The position numbers and the translations under genes are program-made. Shown here one piece after another: positions 14,242-22,295 of a stretch of 27,019 nt of DNA. Under the pieces are notes generated by a model that saw only the letters and a program-made list of their open reading frames with translations, did not search any database and had not been told where the DNA came from. The stretch covers positions 115,548 to 142,566 of the forward strand of contig DFDW01000025.1 in NCBI GenBank assembly GCA_002369315.1, read 5' to 3'. Origin of the DNA: Ruminococcaceae bacterium UBA3818. Its GTDB lineage: Bacteria; Bacillota; Clostridia; Oscillospirales; Ruminococcaceae. Each line of letters begins with the position of its first letter. The first letter of the stretch is position 1.

Positions 14242-14273
14242 GCCGGAGGGGGCGCCCTTCGGCTCTTTTTTTT
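14242..14273 (+). terminator. Intrinsic terminator after the S1 gene
   Basis: GCCGGAGGG (14242-14250) and CCCTTCGGC (14255-14263) pair with one wobble around GGCG, and a run of eight T follows. It ends 28 bases before the amidohydrolase start. Confidence 0.92.
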
Positions 14274-14301
14274 GACTTCATACGGGAAAAGAGGGGTATT
14301 T

Positions 14302-15456
14302 ATGATTTTGATTCATGGATGTCTGCACACAATGAATGGGTCTCCCATTGCCGATGGTTTTATTGAAATACAGGGAGAGCGCATTGTGTCGGTGGGTCCG
14401 ATGTCCGATCTTCCACAGGTTCCGGCTGACGCGGTTGACCTGAAGGGGGCAACGGTAACGCCCGGATTCATTGACGCGCACTGCCATATCGGCATTGAGG
14501 AAGATACCATCGGTCCGATGGGGGCCGACTGCAACGAGGCAACCGATCCTTGCACACCGCATCTGCGGGTCATCGATGCGGTGAATCCGAGGGAACGCTG
14601 CTACGCGGAAGCGGTGGACGCGGGTATTACATCCGTTGTCACCTGCCCGGGAAGCGCCAATCCCATCGGCGGCACCATACTGGCGATGAAAACGGTGGGC
14701 ACCCGCGTGGACGATATGGTACTGTTGGAAAATGCGGGAATCAAATTTGCGCTGGGAGAGAATCCCAAGCGCGTGTATAAGGGGAAAAACCAGCTGCCAT
14801 CCACCCGGATGGGAACTGCGGCCGTGATTCGGGAACAGCTGATTAAAGCGCAGAAATACCTGGAGAAGAAGGAAAAGGCACAGGCTGATCCGTCCAGGCC
14901 CGAACCGGAGTTCAACATGAAATGTGAAGCGCTGATTCCTCTTTTAAAGCGCCAGGTGAAAGCCCATTTCCATTGCCACCGGGCAGACGATATTTATACG
15001 GCCATCCGCATTGGACGGGAGTTTTGTTTGGACTATATTCTGGTTCACTGCACGGACGGACATCTGATTGCCGAAGATATCGCCAAAGAGGGCGTCCCCG
15101 CAATCTGTGGGCCGCTTTTGACCACTCGCTCCAAACCGGAATTGGGTAATTCCACCATGGCGAATCCTGGTATTTTGTCCAAAGCGGGCGTGCTGACGGC
15201 AATTTGTACCGACCATGATGTGATTCCAATGCCGCTCCTTCCGACCAGCGCCGGATTTGCGGTGGGATCGGGAATGGATTATGAGCAGGCGCTGCGGGCG
15301 ATCACCATCAATCCGGCAAAAATATGCAAACTGGATGATCGTGTGGGTTCGCTGGAAAAAGGAAAGGACGCAGACATTCTGGTGTTTGACGGAGATCCTT
15401 TGGCTGTGGCGAATAAACCAAAGATGGTTTTTGTAAATGGTAAACAGGTCAAATAG
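14302..15456 (+). CDS. Amidohydrolase family protein (imidazolonepropionase-related)
   Basis: 384 residues of the metal-dependent amidohydrolase superfamily. Probable metal ligands are His60 and His62 in GFIDAHCH, a His of AHFHCHRADD (222-226), His249/His254 in VHCTDGH, and Asp304 in ICTDHD. The N-terminal (1-50) and C-terminal (about 345-384, GSLEKGKDADILVFDGDP) segments form the usual small beta-sandwich. The segment LGENPKRVY is typical of a subgroup of uncharacterised firmicute amidohydrolases. It probably hydrolyses a C-N bond in a cyclic amide or dipeptide-like compound; the substrate is unknown. ATG 14302 follows AGAGGGG. The hydro-lyase gene starts 20 bases later, suggesting one operon. 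Confidence 0.9.
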   Translation: MILIHGCLHTMNGSPIADGFIEIQGERIVSVGPMSDLPQVPADAVDLKGATVTPGFIDAHCHIGIEEDTIGPMGADCNEATDPCTPHLRVIDAVNPRERCYAEAVDAGITSVVTCPGSANPIGGTILAMKTVGTRVDDMVLLENAGIKFALGENPKRVYKGKNQLPSTRMGTAAVIREQLIKAQKYLEKKEKAQADPSRPEPEFNMKCEALIPLLKRQVKAHFHCHRADDIYTAIRIGREFCLDYILVHCTDGHLIAEDIAKEGVPAICGPLLTTRSKPELGNSTMANPGILSKAGVLTAICTDHDVIPMPLLPTSAGFAVGSGMDYEQALRAITINPAKICKLDDRVGSLEKGKDADILVFDGDPLAVANKPKMVFVNGKQVK

Positions 15457-15476
15457 AGAATTGGGAGGACGTTTCG

Positions 15477-16319
15477 GTGAGAGAAGTTCAAGTTTCTGAG
15501 ATTACAAAACTGGTCAAGGAGCATTGCATTCGGGCCAACAAGATTCTTCCCTGCGACATGGAGTGCCGCATGCGGGAAGCCTGCAAAACAGAGACCAGCC
15601 CTCTGGGCAAAGAGATCTTAAAAGATCTGGTCACCAATTTTGAAGAAGCGAAAAACATCGATGTGCCGATTTGTCAGGATACAGGCATGGCGGTCGTCTT
15701 TGTGGAATTGGGTCAGGAAGTCCATCTGGTGGGCGGCAGCTTAAATGACGCCATCAACGAAGGCGTGGCCCAGGGATACGTAGAGGGATTGCTGCGCTGC
15801 TCAGTGGTCAGCGACCCGATACGCCGGGTAAATACCAACAACAACACACCTGCGATTATCCATGTAAAAATCGTGGAGGGTGACGGGCTGAAAATCACCG
15901 TTGCGCCCAAAGGATTTGGCAGTGAAAATATGAGCCGGATCAAGATGTTTACCCCCGCCGCTACCAAAGAAATGATTATGGATTTTATCATTGAAACGGT
16001 GGAGTTGGCAGGTTCCAATCCCTGCCCGCCAATGGTAATCGGCGTTGGCATTGGCGGCGATTTTGAGGAGTGCGCTCTGCTTGCCAAAACGGCGCTGTGC
16101 CGCAGTTCTGATTTGCGCAATCCGGATCCTTTTTACGCGGAGATGGAGGCGGAACTGCTGCGCCGGGCCAATCAGACCAATGTAGGCCCTCAGGGCTTTG
16201 GCGGCAGCACTACGGCGCTGTGCGTCAATATCGAGACTTACGGCACCCATATTGCCGGATTGCCGGTAGCGGTTAATATTGGCTGCCATGTGACACGGCA
16301 TAGTTCTTTTGAACTGTAA
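15477..16319 (+). CDS. Fumarate hydratase/tartrate dehydratase class I, alpha subunit
   Basis: 280 residues of the iron-sulfur-dependent hydro-lyase alpha family. The three likely cluster ligands are Cys66 (ICQDTG), Cys183 (NPCPPMVIGVGIGG) and Cys270 (NIGCHVTRH). The enzymes interconvert fumarate and malate, or dehydrate tartrate or related acids, and in bacteria with split genes need a separate beta subunit, normally the next gene. Here a strong terminator follows 25 bases after the stop and no beta gene exists in the window. GTG 15477 is preceded by GGGAGGA at a spacing of about eight. The amidohydrolase lies directly upstream. Which of the hydro-lyase substrates is used cannot be told. Confidence 0.93.
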   Translation: MREVQVSEITKLVKEHCIRANKILPCDMECRMREACKTETSPLGKEILKDLVTNFEEAKNIDVPICQDTGMAVVFVELGQEVHLVGGSLNDAINEGVAQGYVEGLLRCSVVSDPIRRVNTNNNTPAIIHVKIVEGDGLKITVAPKGFGSENMSRIKMFTPAATKEMIMDFIIETVELAGSNPCPPMVIGVGIGGDFEECALLAKTALCRSSDLRNPDPFYAEMEAELLRRANQTNVGPQGFGGSTTALCVNIETYGTHIAGLPVAVNIGCHVTRHSSFEL

Positions 16320-16344
16320 AAAAGAGACGATTTTATGCATTAAT

Positions 16345-16385
16345 AAAAGCTGCGGTGAAAATTTTATTTTCACCGCAGCTTTTTT
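16345..16385. terminator. Strong bidirectional terminator
   Basis: A 17-base near-perfect arm (AAAAGCTGCGGTGAAAA, 16345-16361) pairs with TTTTCACCGCAGCTTTT (16367-16383), followed by T on both strands. It ends the hydro-lyase transcript and could also have ended the decayed LuxR gene on the minus strand. Confidence 0.93.
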
Positions 16386-16438
16386 GCGTATTCGATTTTT
16401 TACAACCAGATTGTTGAACGCAATAACCCATATTTCCT

Positions 16439-16843
16439 TTATAACCGATTCAGCGTCGCGAGCAGTTCTTTGCGATTGGAACAACCGGTCTTTTTTCAGA
16501 TATTATGGACATGAAATTTTACCGTATTTTCGGATATGAACAATTTTGCGGATATTTCACCGTTGGAAGCTCCCTCCCTGATCAGACTGAGGACTTCAAT
16601 TTCCCGCGAAGAAAGCTCATGGCTTTGTACAAAGGCATGCAGGCGTTCTTCCTGACTTGACAAGGACTGAGGAACTGGCATATAGAGCTTGTTATAAAGC
16701 ATGAAGAAAACAACGAAGGTCACAACGAAGCAGATACTGGCCACGATTATAAGGAGAATCAGTTGGCCGTTTAGTATGATGCCGGCCAGATTGCCCATCG
16801 CGCCGCCCACTCTTATGCTGGTCGAGGGGGATTTTGGATACAC
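16439..16843 (-). pseudogene. 3' remnant of a membrane LuxR-type regulator
   Basis: On the minus strand, two closely packed hydrophobic segments (GIILNGQLILLIIVASICFV and VTFVVFFMLYNKLY) are followed by a linker and a LuxR-type helix-turn-helix (ELSSREIEVLSLIREGASNG, then LFISENTVKFHVHNI). A TGA at 16496-16498 stops the frame; beyond it the same frame goes on as KKTGCSNRKELLATLNRL, exactly the usual LuxR end, before a TAA at 16439. The family has a long N-terminal multi-helix membrane part, lost here: upstream there is only a stop codon and no ribosome binding site. The gene is therefore truncated at the 5' end and also carries a nonsense change. Coordinates of the 5' edge are approximate. 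Confidence 0.85.
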
Positions 16844-17366
16844 TGCCGATTATACCGTTCTCTTAATGTTGGGCGAGGATTCGCCGGCGGCCTCCTATCG
16901 CATTACCCAAGGCGCAAACAGCACTTGGACGCAGAATGCCGATCAGACGCTTACGGTTCGCGCAAACGGAGAGCTGAGCAAATTCACCGGCGTAAAGGTG
17001 GATGGCGAGCTGATCGATGAGGAGCATTACACGGCGGTTTCCGGTTCTACCGTCATTACCTTGCAAACCGATTACCTCGAAACGCTTTCTGTCGGCACAC
17101 ATAAGCTCACCGTTGTCTATACCGACGGCGAGTGCAGTACGAATTTTAAGGTCAAAAAGGCGACCTCGGGACATACGGAGTTCGCGGAACCGAGCGAGCC
17201 GGAGGAAACGAACGAACCGGCGGAATCTGATAATCCGGCAAAAAGCAACCCGGGTACCGGCGACGGCAGCAATCCAGCGCTTTGGTTCGCGATGATGTGC
17301 GTTGCCTGCGCAGGAGTGTTAGGGACAACCATTTTCAGCAGAAAGAAAAAGCCTTCTGCAAAATAA
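16815..17366 (+). pseudogene. 3' remnant of a large cell-surface protein gene
   Basis: About 184 codons that lack a signal peptide and a ribosome binding site. An Ig-like/X2-type module is visible (YRITQGANSTWTQNADQTL, then FTGVKVDGELIDEEHYTAVS, THKLTVVYTDGECSTNFKVKK), followed by a Glu/Pro/Asn-rich spacer, the segment NPGTGDGSNPALW, one membrane helix and a basic tail (FSRKKKPSAK). This is the usual end of long wall- or membrane-anchored surface proteins, though without a canonical LPxTG. The frame extends leftward to an ATG at 16701, but that part is antisense to the LuxR remnant and not related to surface proteins. The true 5' part has been lost; the left edge is approximate. Confidence 0.8.
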
Positions 17367-17382
17367 AAGGCGATAAAAAGGG

Positions 17383-17421
17383 AATCCGCCGCTTATGGGC
17401 AATACCATAGCGGCGGATTTT
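17383..17421 (+). terminator. Terminator after the surface-protein remnant
   Basis: AATCCGCCGCT-T-ATGG (17383-17398) pairs with CCATAGCGGCGGATT (17405-17419, one bulged base), followed by a short T-run. The A-rich sequence before it may also serve the leftward methyltransferase gene. Confidence 0.85.
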
Positions 17422-17508
17422 CTGCGCCAAAAGGATTGTTCTTTGCCTGTAAAATCGGCCCGCTGGACAAACCGGAGCATTTTCAGCTGCGAACTGTTCC
17501 ATAAAAAC

Positions 17509-18627
17509 TCAGCGGAAGTACATGAACAGCTGGCATTTGATCATGCCGTTATACAGCTTTCTCCGGCGGTCGGCGGTCCGGCCGAAAATATGCTCAAATT
17601 CTTCATGCGGACTGATGATATAGTATTTTTTTTCCGGGTCAGCCGGGAAAACATTCCCCATGATTTGGTAAAGTCTCTCCGCTTCCTTGATTTCCAGAAG
17701 GCGCTCGCCGTAGGGCGGGTTGCAGACCACAATAGCCCTGCCGGTCGGGAGAGAAAATTGGGAAATATCCTGTACTTTGGTGCGAATATGAGCAGCGACG
17801 CCCGCCTTTTTGGCGTTTGCCATGGTCAATTCGACTGCCTGTGGGTCGATGTCACAACCATATGCTTTGATCTTGGCGTCACGCCGAATCGATTCCAGCG
17901 CTTCCTGCCGGGCATTTTTCCAGGCAGAAGACGGGATACAGTCCCATTTTTCCGCGGCAAATCGGCGGTTGATACCGGGGGCGATATTCATCCCTTTCAT
18001 CACGGACTCGATCAGCAGAGTGCCGGAACCGCAAAACGGATCACAAATCACCGAATCGTCATAGAGACGGGTAAAATCAACAATACCGGCGGCGAGCGTT
18101 TCTTTAATCGGCGCCAGCAGGGAGGTCTGACGGTATCCACGCTTATGCAGTCCCGCGCCGGAAGTATCCAGAAAGATTGTGACGATATTTTTCCGAATCG
18201 AAAATTGAATTTGATGAACAGCGCCGGTTTCGGTGAACCAGCTTTGATGATAGTGCTGCTCCATTCTCTTCACGGCAGCTCGCTTGATGATAGATTGGCA
18301 ATCCGGGACGCTGGCCAACTGGGAATTCAAGGACCACCCTTTTACGGGGAAGGCATCGTCCTTGCCGAGATATTCTTCAAACGGAATTTTTAAAACGCCC
18401 TGAAACAGTTCCTCAAAGGTCATTGCCCGAAAAGAACCCAGGACGATCAACACCCGTTCCGCTGTACGCAGTTGGATATTTGCTTTGGCCAACATGTTCC
18501 AATCACCGGTAAAGGTGACTTTGCCGTCGCTGGCCTCGATGTTTGCCGCGCCTATTTTTTTCAATTCACCGGACAGGACGCTCTCCAGTCCGAACAAACA
18601 GGGCACCGCCATTTTGATGATACTCAT
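17509..18627 (-). CDS. THUMP-domain class I rRNA methyltransferase (RlmL/YpsC-like)
   Basis: 372 residues. An N-terminal ferredoxin-like plus THUMP RNA-binding part (about 1-160) is followed by a Rossmann methyltransferase domain with the SAM-binding motif CDPFCGSGTLLIE (195-207) and the catalytic NPPY motif (303-306, VVCNPPYGERL) of N6-adenine or N2-guanine methylation. Relatives, RlmL in Escherichia coli and YpsC in Bacillus, modify a guanosine of 23S rRNA; which position applies here is inference. ATG 18627 is chosen over an upstream start at 18672 because the family begins near MSIIKMAVPCLFGLE; the ribosome binding site (AAAGG) is weak. It has its own promoter. Confidence 0.92.
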   Translation of the reverse strand: MSIIKMAVPCLFGLESVLSGELKKIGAANIEASDGKVTFTGDWNMLAKANIQLRTAERVLIVLGSFRAMTFEELFQGVLKIPFEEYLGKDDAFPVKGWSLNSQLASVPDCQSIIKRAAVKRMEQHYHQSWFTETGAVHQIQFSIRKNIVTIFLDTSGAGLHKRGYRQTSLLAPIKETLAAGIVDFTRLYDDSVICDPFCGSGTLLIESVMKGMNIAPGINRRFAAEKWDCIPSSAWKNARQEALESIRRDAKIKAYGCDIDPQAVELTMANAKKAGVAAHIRTKVQDISQFSLPTGRAIVVCNPPYGERLLEIKEAERLYQIMGNVFPADPEKKYYIISPHEEFEHIFGRTADRRRKLYNGMIKCQLFMYFR

Positions 18628-18731
18628 ATGTCCAAAACCTTTATCTTTCCTTTTGATAAAATTGCGGAACACGCCGCCGGCACGCGCATTCGAACGGATT
18701 GGCCCAAATGCCGTGCGGACAATTTTTCTTT

Positions 18732-18761
18732 ATTATACTATGTTTTGCCCGTAAACCGCAA
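18732..18761 (-). promoter_or_regulatory. Sigma-A promoter for the rRNA methyltransferase
   Basis: Minus strand TTGCGG (18756-18761), 18-base spacer, perfect TATAAT (18732-18737), about 105 bases before the start codon. Confidence 0.6.
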
Positions 18762-18816
18762 GAAAATTTAAAAAGGGAGATTTCTGCGCTGGGCCGATGG
18801 GGATATGCGGTGATCG

Positions 18817-18850
18817 AAAAAAGAACGGTATGGAAACCCATACCGTTCTT
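18817..18850 (-). terminator. Intrinsic terminator after hpf
   Basis: On the minus strand a perfect 13-bp stem (AAGAACGGTATGG arms at 18821-18833 and 18838-18850) with a four-base loop is followed by a T-run (A-run at 18817-18822 on the plus strand). It lies 15 bases after the hpf stop. Confidence 0.93.
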
Positions 18851-18865
18851 CCGTTTTCCTGAGAA

Positions 18866-19390
18866 TTATTCCATTTCCGGTACCAGCAATCCGTAATCGC
18901 CGCTGCGGCGGGAGTAAACGACGTTAATCTCGCCTGTATCCGAATTGCGGAACATAAAGAAAGTATGGCCCAGCAGGTTCATCTGCAAAATGGCTTCCTC
19001 CACCGTCATGGGCTTTATCGGGAACGTCTTTACCTTTGCCACATGAACAACTTCTTCTTCATAGGCCGGCTCGTCTGCAATTGGTTCGACAAAAGCCGGG
19101 GAACGAAATCTCTTTTGAAGTTTGGATTTATTGCGGATAATCTGTTTCATCAAGGAATCTACAACCGATTCCAGCGAGTCGATCCGGTCTGAGGTCGTTT
19201 TTTCTGCCCGGAAGAACATGCCCATCGACTGTATGGTGATTTCTACCGTCTCACGGTCCCTCTCATTGGTCACGACGACGGTAGCGGTAGCGTCATCGAA
19301 AAAACGGTCGAATTTAGCCAGCTTTTTCTCAACCCGCTCTTTGAAAGAGTCTTTTACCGTTGTTTTTCTGGCAGTGATCGTAATGTTCAT
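18866..19390 (-). CDS. hpf: Ribosome hibernation promoting factor, long form
   Basis: 174 residues. The N-terminal ribosome-binding domain (1-100: MNITITARKTTVKDSFKERV, then KLAKFDRFFDD) is followed by a linker and the C-terminal dimerisation domain (about 118-174: KTFPIKPMTVEEAILQMNLL, then HTFFMFRNSDTGEINVVYSR). Long HPF forms dimers that join two 70S ribosomes into inactive 100S particles in stationary phase. ATG 19390 is preceded by AAAGGGG; an upstream ATG at 19417 lies before that site and is rejected. It has its own strong promoter and terminator, so it is a single-gene unit. Confidence 0.97.
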   Translation of the reverse strand: MNITITARKTTVKDSFKERVEKKLAKFDRFFDDATATVVVTNERDRETVEITIQSMGMFFRAEKTTSDRIDSLESVVDSLMKQIIRNKSKLQKRFRSPAFVEPIADEPAYEEEVVHVAKVKTFPIKPMTVEEAILQMNLLGHTFFMFRNSDTGEINVVYSRRSGDYGLLVPEME

Positions 19391-19485
19391 AGATTCAACC
19401 CCTTTATTTTTAATCATCCCATTGGGAAATAAAATACATCAAATCGTTTCTATTCCAAGAGGCGGAAATCTTTCTTGTTAACCAT

Positions 19486-19514
19486 ATTATACTATAATTA
19501 TTTATAAAATTCAA
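19486..19514 (-). promoter_or_regulatory. Sigma-A promoter for hpf
   Basis: Minus strand TTGAAT (19509-19514), 17-base spacer, perfect TATAAT (19486-19491), in an AT-rich stretch. The predicted leader is about 90 bases. Confidence 0.8.
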
Positions 19515-19547
19515 TAATTTTGTGCGAAATGTGTAAATTTACTTTCA

Positions 19548-21407
19548 CTATTCTGTAAACGAATTGCCGGAAAAATAAGATGACAGGTTTTGAGATAATG
19601 CTTCGATGGTGCTTTTTTCAAACAGATTATCCAAACCGGCAAGCGTCAGAGAGTCGGACAGGTTTACATCGTTGGGAATATCGATGAACTGGATGTAGGA
19701 GCGAAAAGCGTCATCCCAGTCTTCCTTGGAATCCTGCCAGAAATCCAGGGCTACCACAGCGGTCAGAGCATATTCGATATAATACATCGGCGATTCAAAC
19801 AGGTGGTGGATATCCACCCAGTCCAATCCGTTGTCCAGGTAAGAAAGACCAAGATTATCGATTTCACCAAAGTACTCCAATTCCAGCTGCGCGTAAAGGG
19901 CGTTGAGTTGTTCCGTGCTCATATCAGGATTCTCATAAACTTTATGCTGAAATTCGTCCACCATGGTAGCGGAAAGGATGGTAATAAACATTTCGAAAAC
20001 ATTGGATTTTTCCGCCGCGCCGGCATCGGTATAAATGCGGTCCAGCCAGGGACTGGCCAGCAGTTCCAGCGTCTGCGAATGGATTTCCGAAATGTCCGAT
20101 CCTTGCAAATCCTGTTCCAGAACCATCAAATCGCCGGTGCGGAAAAAGTTGAGCGCATGACCCATTTCGTGGATGTAGGTCCCGGCGTCATCATTGTTGG
20201 AAAGGACGTACGGCTCCTGCCATCCGTAGAAATAGGTGGTAAAGGCGCCGGTGGCCTTGTTGGGGGAGCTGGTCAGATCGTACAGGTTGTTTCGGGTCAT
20301 GTAGTCAATCATTTCGCGCGTTTCGGGAGAAAGGTCCTGCAGAATCCCTACCGCGATGTCGACCAGTTTGCTGGCGCTGGTGATGCTTTCCAGATAGGAT
20401 ACCCGGGTCTGTTCCGGCAAAGGCGCAGTGTATTCAAACAGGTTCAGCGGATGGCCCAACCGCGCGGATGCGTCGTTTTTTAGCTGCAGGTAAACGGGAA
20501 CAATATATTCTTTGACCCAGGCGCGGAAATTTTCGATTTCCTCCCGGCCGTAACCACGGTAGGAGCGGTTAAAATAATAATAGTCCAGGTAATTGTCAAA
20601 CCCGGAGATTTCGGCCCTTTGGGTGCGCAGCGCCACCAGCTGGGTATAAATTTCCCCGCACTGCTGGTTCAGATCGCGGTAATAGTCCTCTAAAAGCCGG
20701 GCGGCGAACTGCCGGTCCTCCCGGCTTCCGGCGTAGATATAGTAATACATGTCGCTGGTAGTAAAGGTATGCTCTTGGGTTTCGTAAACCGTGGCTTGCG
20801 ACAGCAGCTGGGTATATTGGGTCGTCAGCTGGTTTTCCTGCAATTCCAGTTCCAGCTGTTCCTCGGAATAATTTTTTGTGTCGATTTCCATGGCGTCCAG
20901 CACATGGGCGCCGACAATATCGCCGATCTGGCTGCGGTAGGGAGACTGCAGAATCGAGCGGGTCAGAGAAACGGCGGCAGGCTTGAGTTTGGCGATAAAA
21001 TCCTGCATATACTGGTAGTTTGCCGCATTCTCCTCGTTGGTGGTATCAAGGCTGAAAAGGACGTTGGAAAGGGTATACATGTTATAATAGTCTTTGCAAA
21101 GCTGCGCTTCCTCTTTCCAGACAGCCATTACTTCGCCGGAAGATTTGGCGTTTCGCACCCGCCGTGCGAAATTTTCATATTGGGCGATGGTCTCATCCAG
21201 GTCGGGCTGGACATATTTCATTTGCTCGAAGGGGAGCTCTTCCCGGTTTTCCGGCGGCTGGTCGAATACTTCCGGAGCAGATGAAGAAACAGAAGAAACA
21301 GAAGAAACGGAAGACTCTTCCAACGAAGCAGCGCCGGAAGGCGTTTGCGCGGTGCAGCCGGTGCAGATCAGCAGCGCGGCGAAAAGGATGGCAAAAATTC
21401 GTTTCAT
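19548..21407 (-). CDS. M3-family metallopeptidase lipoprotein (oligoendopeptidase F-like)
   Basis: 619 residues. A lipoprotein signal peptide (MKRIFAILFAALLICTGC, lipidated Cys18) is followed by a Ser-rich linker with the repeat SVSSVSSVSS (residues 32-42) and a long all-helical peptidase domain. The zinc site is HEMGH (413-417), with the third ligand Glu441 in SEIHSQTLELL, 24 residues on, as in M3 enzymes. M3 peptidases of the PepF type cleave short peptides, usually in the cytoplasm; the signal peptide puts this one on the outer face of the membrane. ATG 21407 has GGAGG nine bases before it. The gene stands alone between hpf and the flavoprotein gene; no clear terminator was found after it. 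Confidence 0.93.
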   Translation of the reverse strand: MKRIFAILFAALLICTGCTAQTPSGAASLEESSVSSVSSVSSSAPEVFDQPPENREELPFEQMKYVQPDLDETIAQYENFARRVRNAKSSGEVMAVWKEEAQLCKDYYNMYTLSNVLFSLDTTNEENAANYQYMQDFIAKLKPAAVSLTRSILQSPYRSQIGDIVGAHVLDAMEIDTKNYSEEQLELELQENQLTTQYTQLLSQATVYETQEHTFTTSDMYYYIYAGSREDRQFAARLLEDYYRDLNQQCGEIYTQLVALRTQRAEISGFDNYLDYYYFNRSYRGYGREEIENFRAWVKEYIVPVYLQLKNDASARLGHPLNLFEYTAPLPEQTRVSYLESITSASKLVDIAVGILQDLSPETREMIDYMTRNNLYDLTSSPNKATGAFTTYFYGWQEPYVLSNNDDAGTYIHEMGHALNFFRTGDLMVLEQDLQGSDISEIHSQTLELLASPWLDRIYTDAGAAEKSNVFEMFITILSATMVDEFQHKVYENPDMSTEQLNALYAQLELEYFGEIDNLGLSYLDNGLDWVDIHHLFESPMYYIEYALTAVVALDFWQDSKEDWDDAFRSYIQFIDIPNDVNLSDSLTLAGLDNLFEKSTIEALSQNLSSYFSGNSFTE

Positions 21408-21503
21408 GCAGCGATACCTCCAGAATACGGGCGAACGGGCTATCAAAAGGTCCTTTCGAACGGTTCCGTTTTACAAGAAAAGATGGCGAAAAGGAAGAGA
21501 CCA

Positions 21504-22097
21504 TTATTTTTTCGGCGCTTTCCTTTTTCCGGTGGGGGATTTTTTTCGGACAGAATAGCCGAAACTTCCCAGCCGGCGCCCCTGCGCAAAATACTCGCCG
21601 TGCGCGTAAGACAGCAGCCCGCACCGGGAAAGATGCAGTTTACCTTTTTCGTCCAGCAACGATTCATCTACGTTTACCGCTACGATTTGGGCTAAAAACA
21701 TATCGTGAGAGCCCAAGGGAAGCACTTGGGTTACTTTACATTCCAGCGACAGGGGGCTTTGGGCGATCATCGGGCAGGACAGTTGTGACGCAGGCTCCGG
21801 CGTCAGTTTGGTCAACGCGAATTTATCGGTGTCCCGGCCGGACTTTACGCCGCACAGATCGGTGGCGCGGGTCAGGTCGGATGTGGTCAGGTTTATGACA
21901 AATTCGCCGCTTTTCGAAATCAATTGGTGAGAAAAGCGCTCTTTGCGCACCGAAATATAGGTCATGGCCGGTTCGGAATTTACAATGCCCGTCCAGGCGA
22001 TGGTGATGATGTTTGGCTTCTCCATGGTACCGCAGGATACCATAACGGCAGGGACGGGGGCAAGCAGGGTGCCGGGCTTCCAGGTGACTTTGCTCAT
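21504..22097 (-). CDS. Flavin reductase-like FMN-binding protein
   Basis: 197 residues of the flavin reductase/FMN-binding split-barrel family (DIM6/NTAB type). Visible family segments are PVPAVMVSCGTMEKPNIITIAW, NSEPAMTYISVRKERFSHQLI, GEFVINLTTSDL, then GSHDMFLAQIVAVNVDESLLDEKGK. The first and second blocks hold the FMN phosphate and ring contacts in relatives. Such proteins transfer electrons from NAD(P)H or ferredoxin partners to flavins or small electron acceptors; the physiological partner is unknown. A basic C-terminal tail ends the protein. AAAGGAG precedes ATG 22097. It has a promoter of its own, divergent to nrdR, and lies upstream of the M3 peptidase gene. Confidence 0.88.
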   Translation of the reverse strand: MSKVTWKPGTLLAPVPAVMVSCGTMEKPNIITIAWTGIVNSEPAMTYISVRKERFSHQLISKSGEFVINLTTSDLTRATDLCGVKSGRDTDKFALTKLTPEPASQLSCPMIAQSPLSLECKVTQVLPLGSHDMFLAQIVAVNVDESLLDEKGKLHLSRCGLLSYAHGEYFAQGRRLGSFGYSVRKKSPTGKRKAPKK

Positions 22098-22171
22098 GGC
22101 GATACTCCTTTGCAGATGAAAAATATTGCTTTCATTTTTTATTTCAGATTTTATTTCAAAATGCTTTCTCT

Positions 22172-22200
22172 ATTATAAGGGTTCCCAAAAAGAATTACAA
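22172..22200 (-). promoter_or_regulatory. Sigma-A promoter for the flavin reductase-like gene
   Basis: Minus strand TTGTAA (22195-22200), 17-base spacer, perfect TATAAT (22172-22177), about 75 bases before the start codon. Confidence 0.72.
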
Positions 22201-22223
22201 TCATCCGAAAAAAGAGGTTTTCC

Positions 22224-22252
22224 TTGTAATTTCTCCGCCGCGCTGATATACT
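22224..22252 (+). promoter_or_regulatory. Sigma-A promoter for nrdR
   Basis: TTGTAA (22224-22229), 17-base spacer, TATACT (22247-22252), 43 bases before the nrdR ATG. It is back to back with the promoter of the flavin reductase-like gene. Confidence 0.72.
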
Positions 22253-22295
22253 TGTTTCAAGAGTCAGAAAGTTTTCTGAATGGGGGAAAATCACG

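Noticed and set aside
16701..16814. An ATG-initiated leftward extension of the surface-protein fragment
   Set aside because: This part is antisense to the LuxR membrane helices, lacks a signal peptide and a ribosome binding site, and shows no surface-protein features.
17395..18393. A 332-codon plus-strand open frame
   Set aside because: It is the antisense shadow of the rRNA methyltransferase, whose SAM and NPPY motifs are intact on the minus strand.
19803..20483. A 226-codon plus-strand open frame
   Set aside because: It is antisense to the zinc site region of the M3 peptidase and has no start signals.
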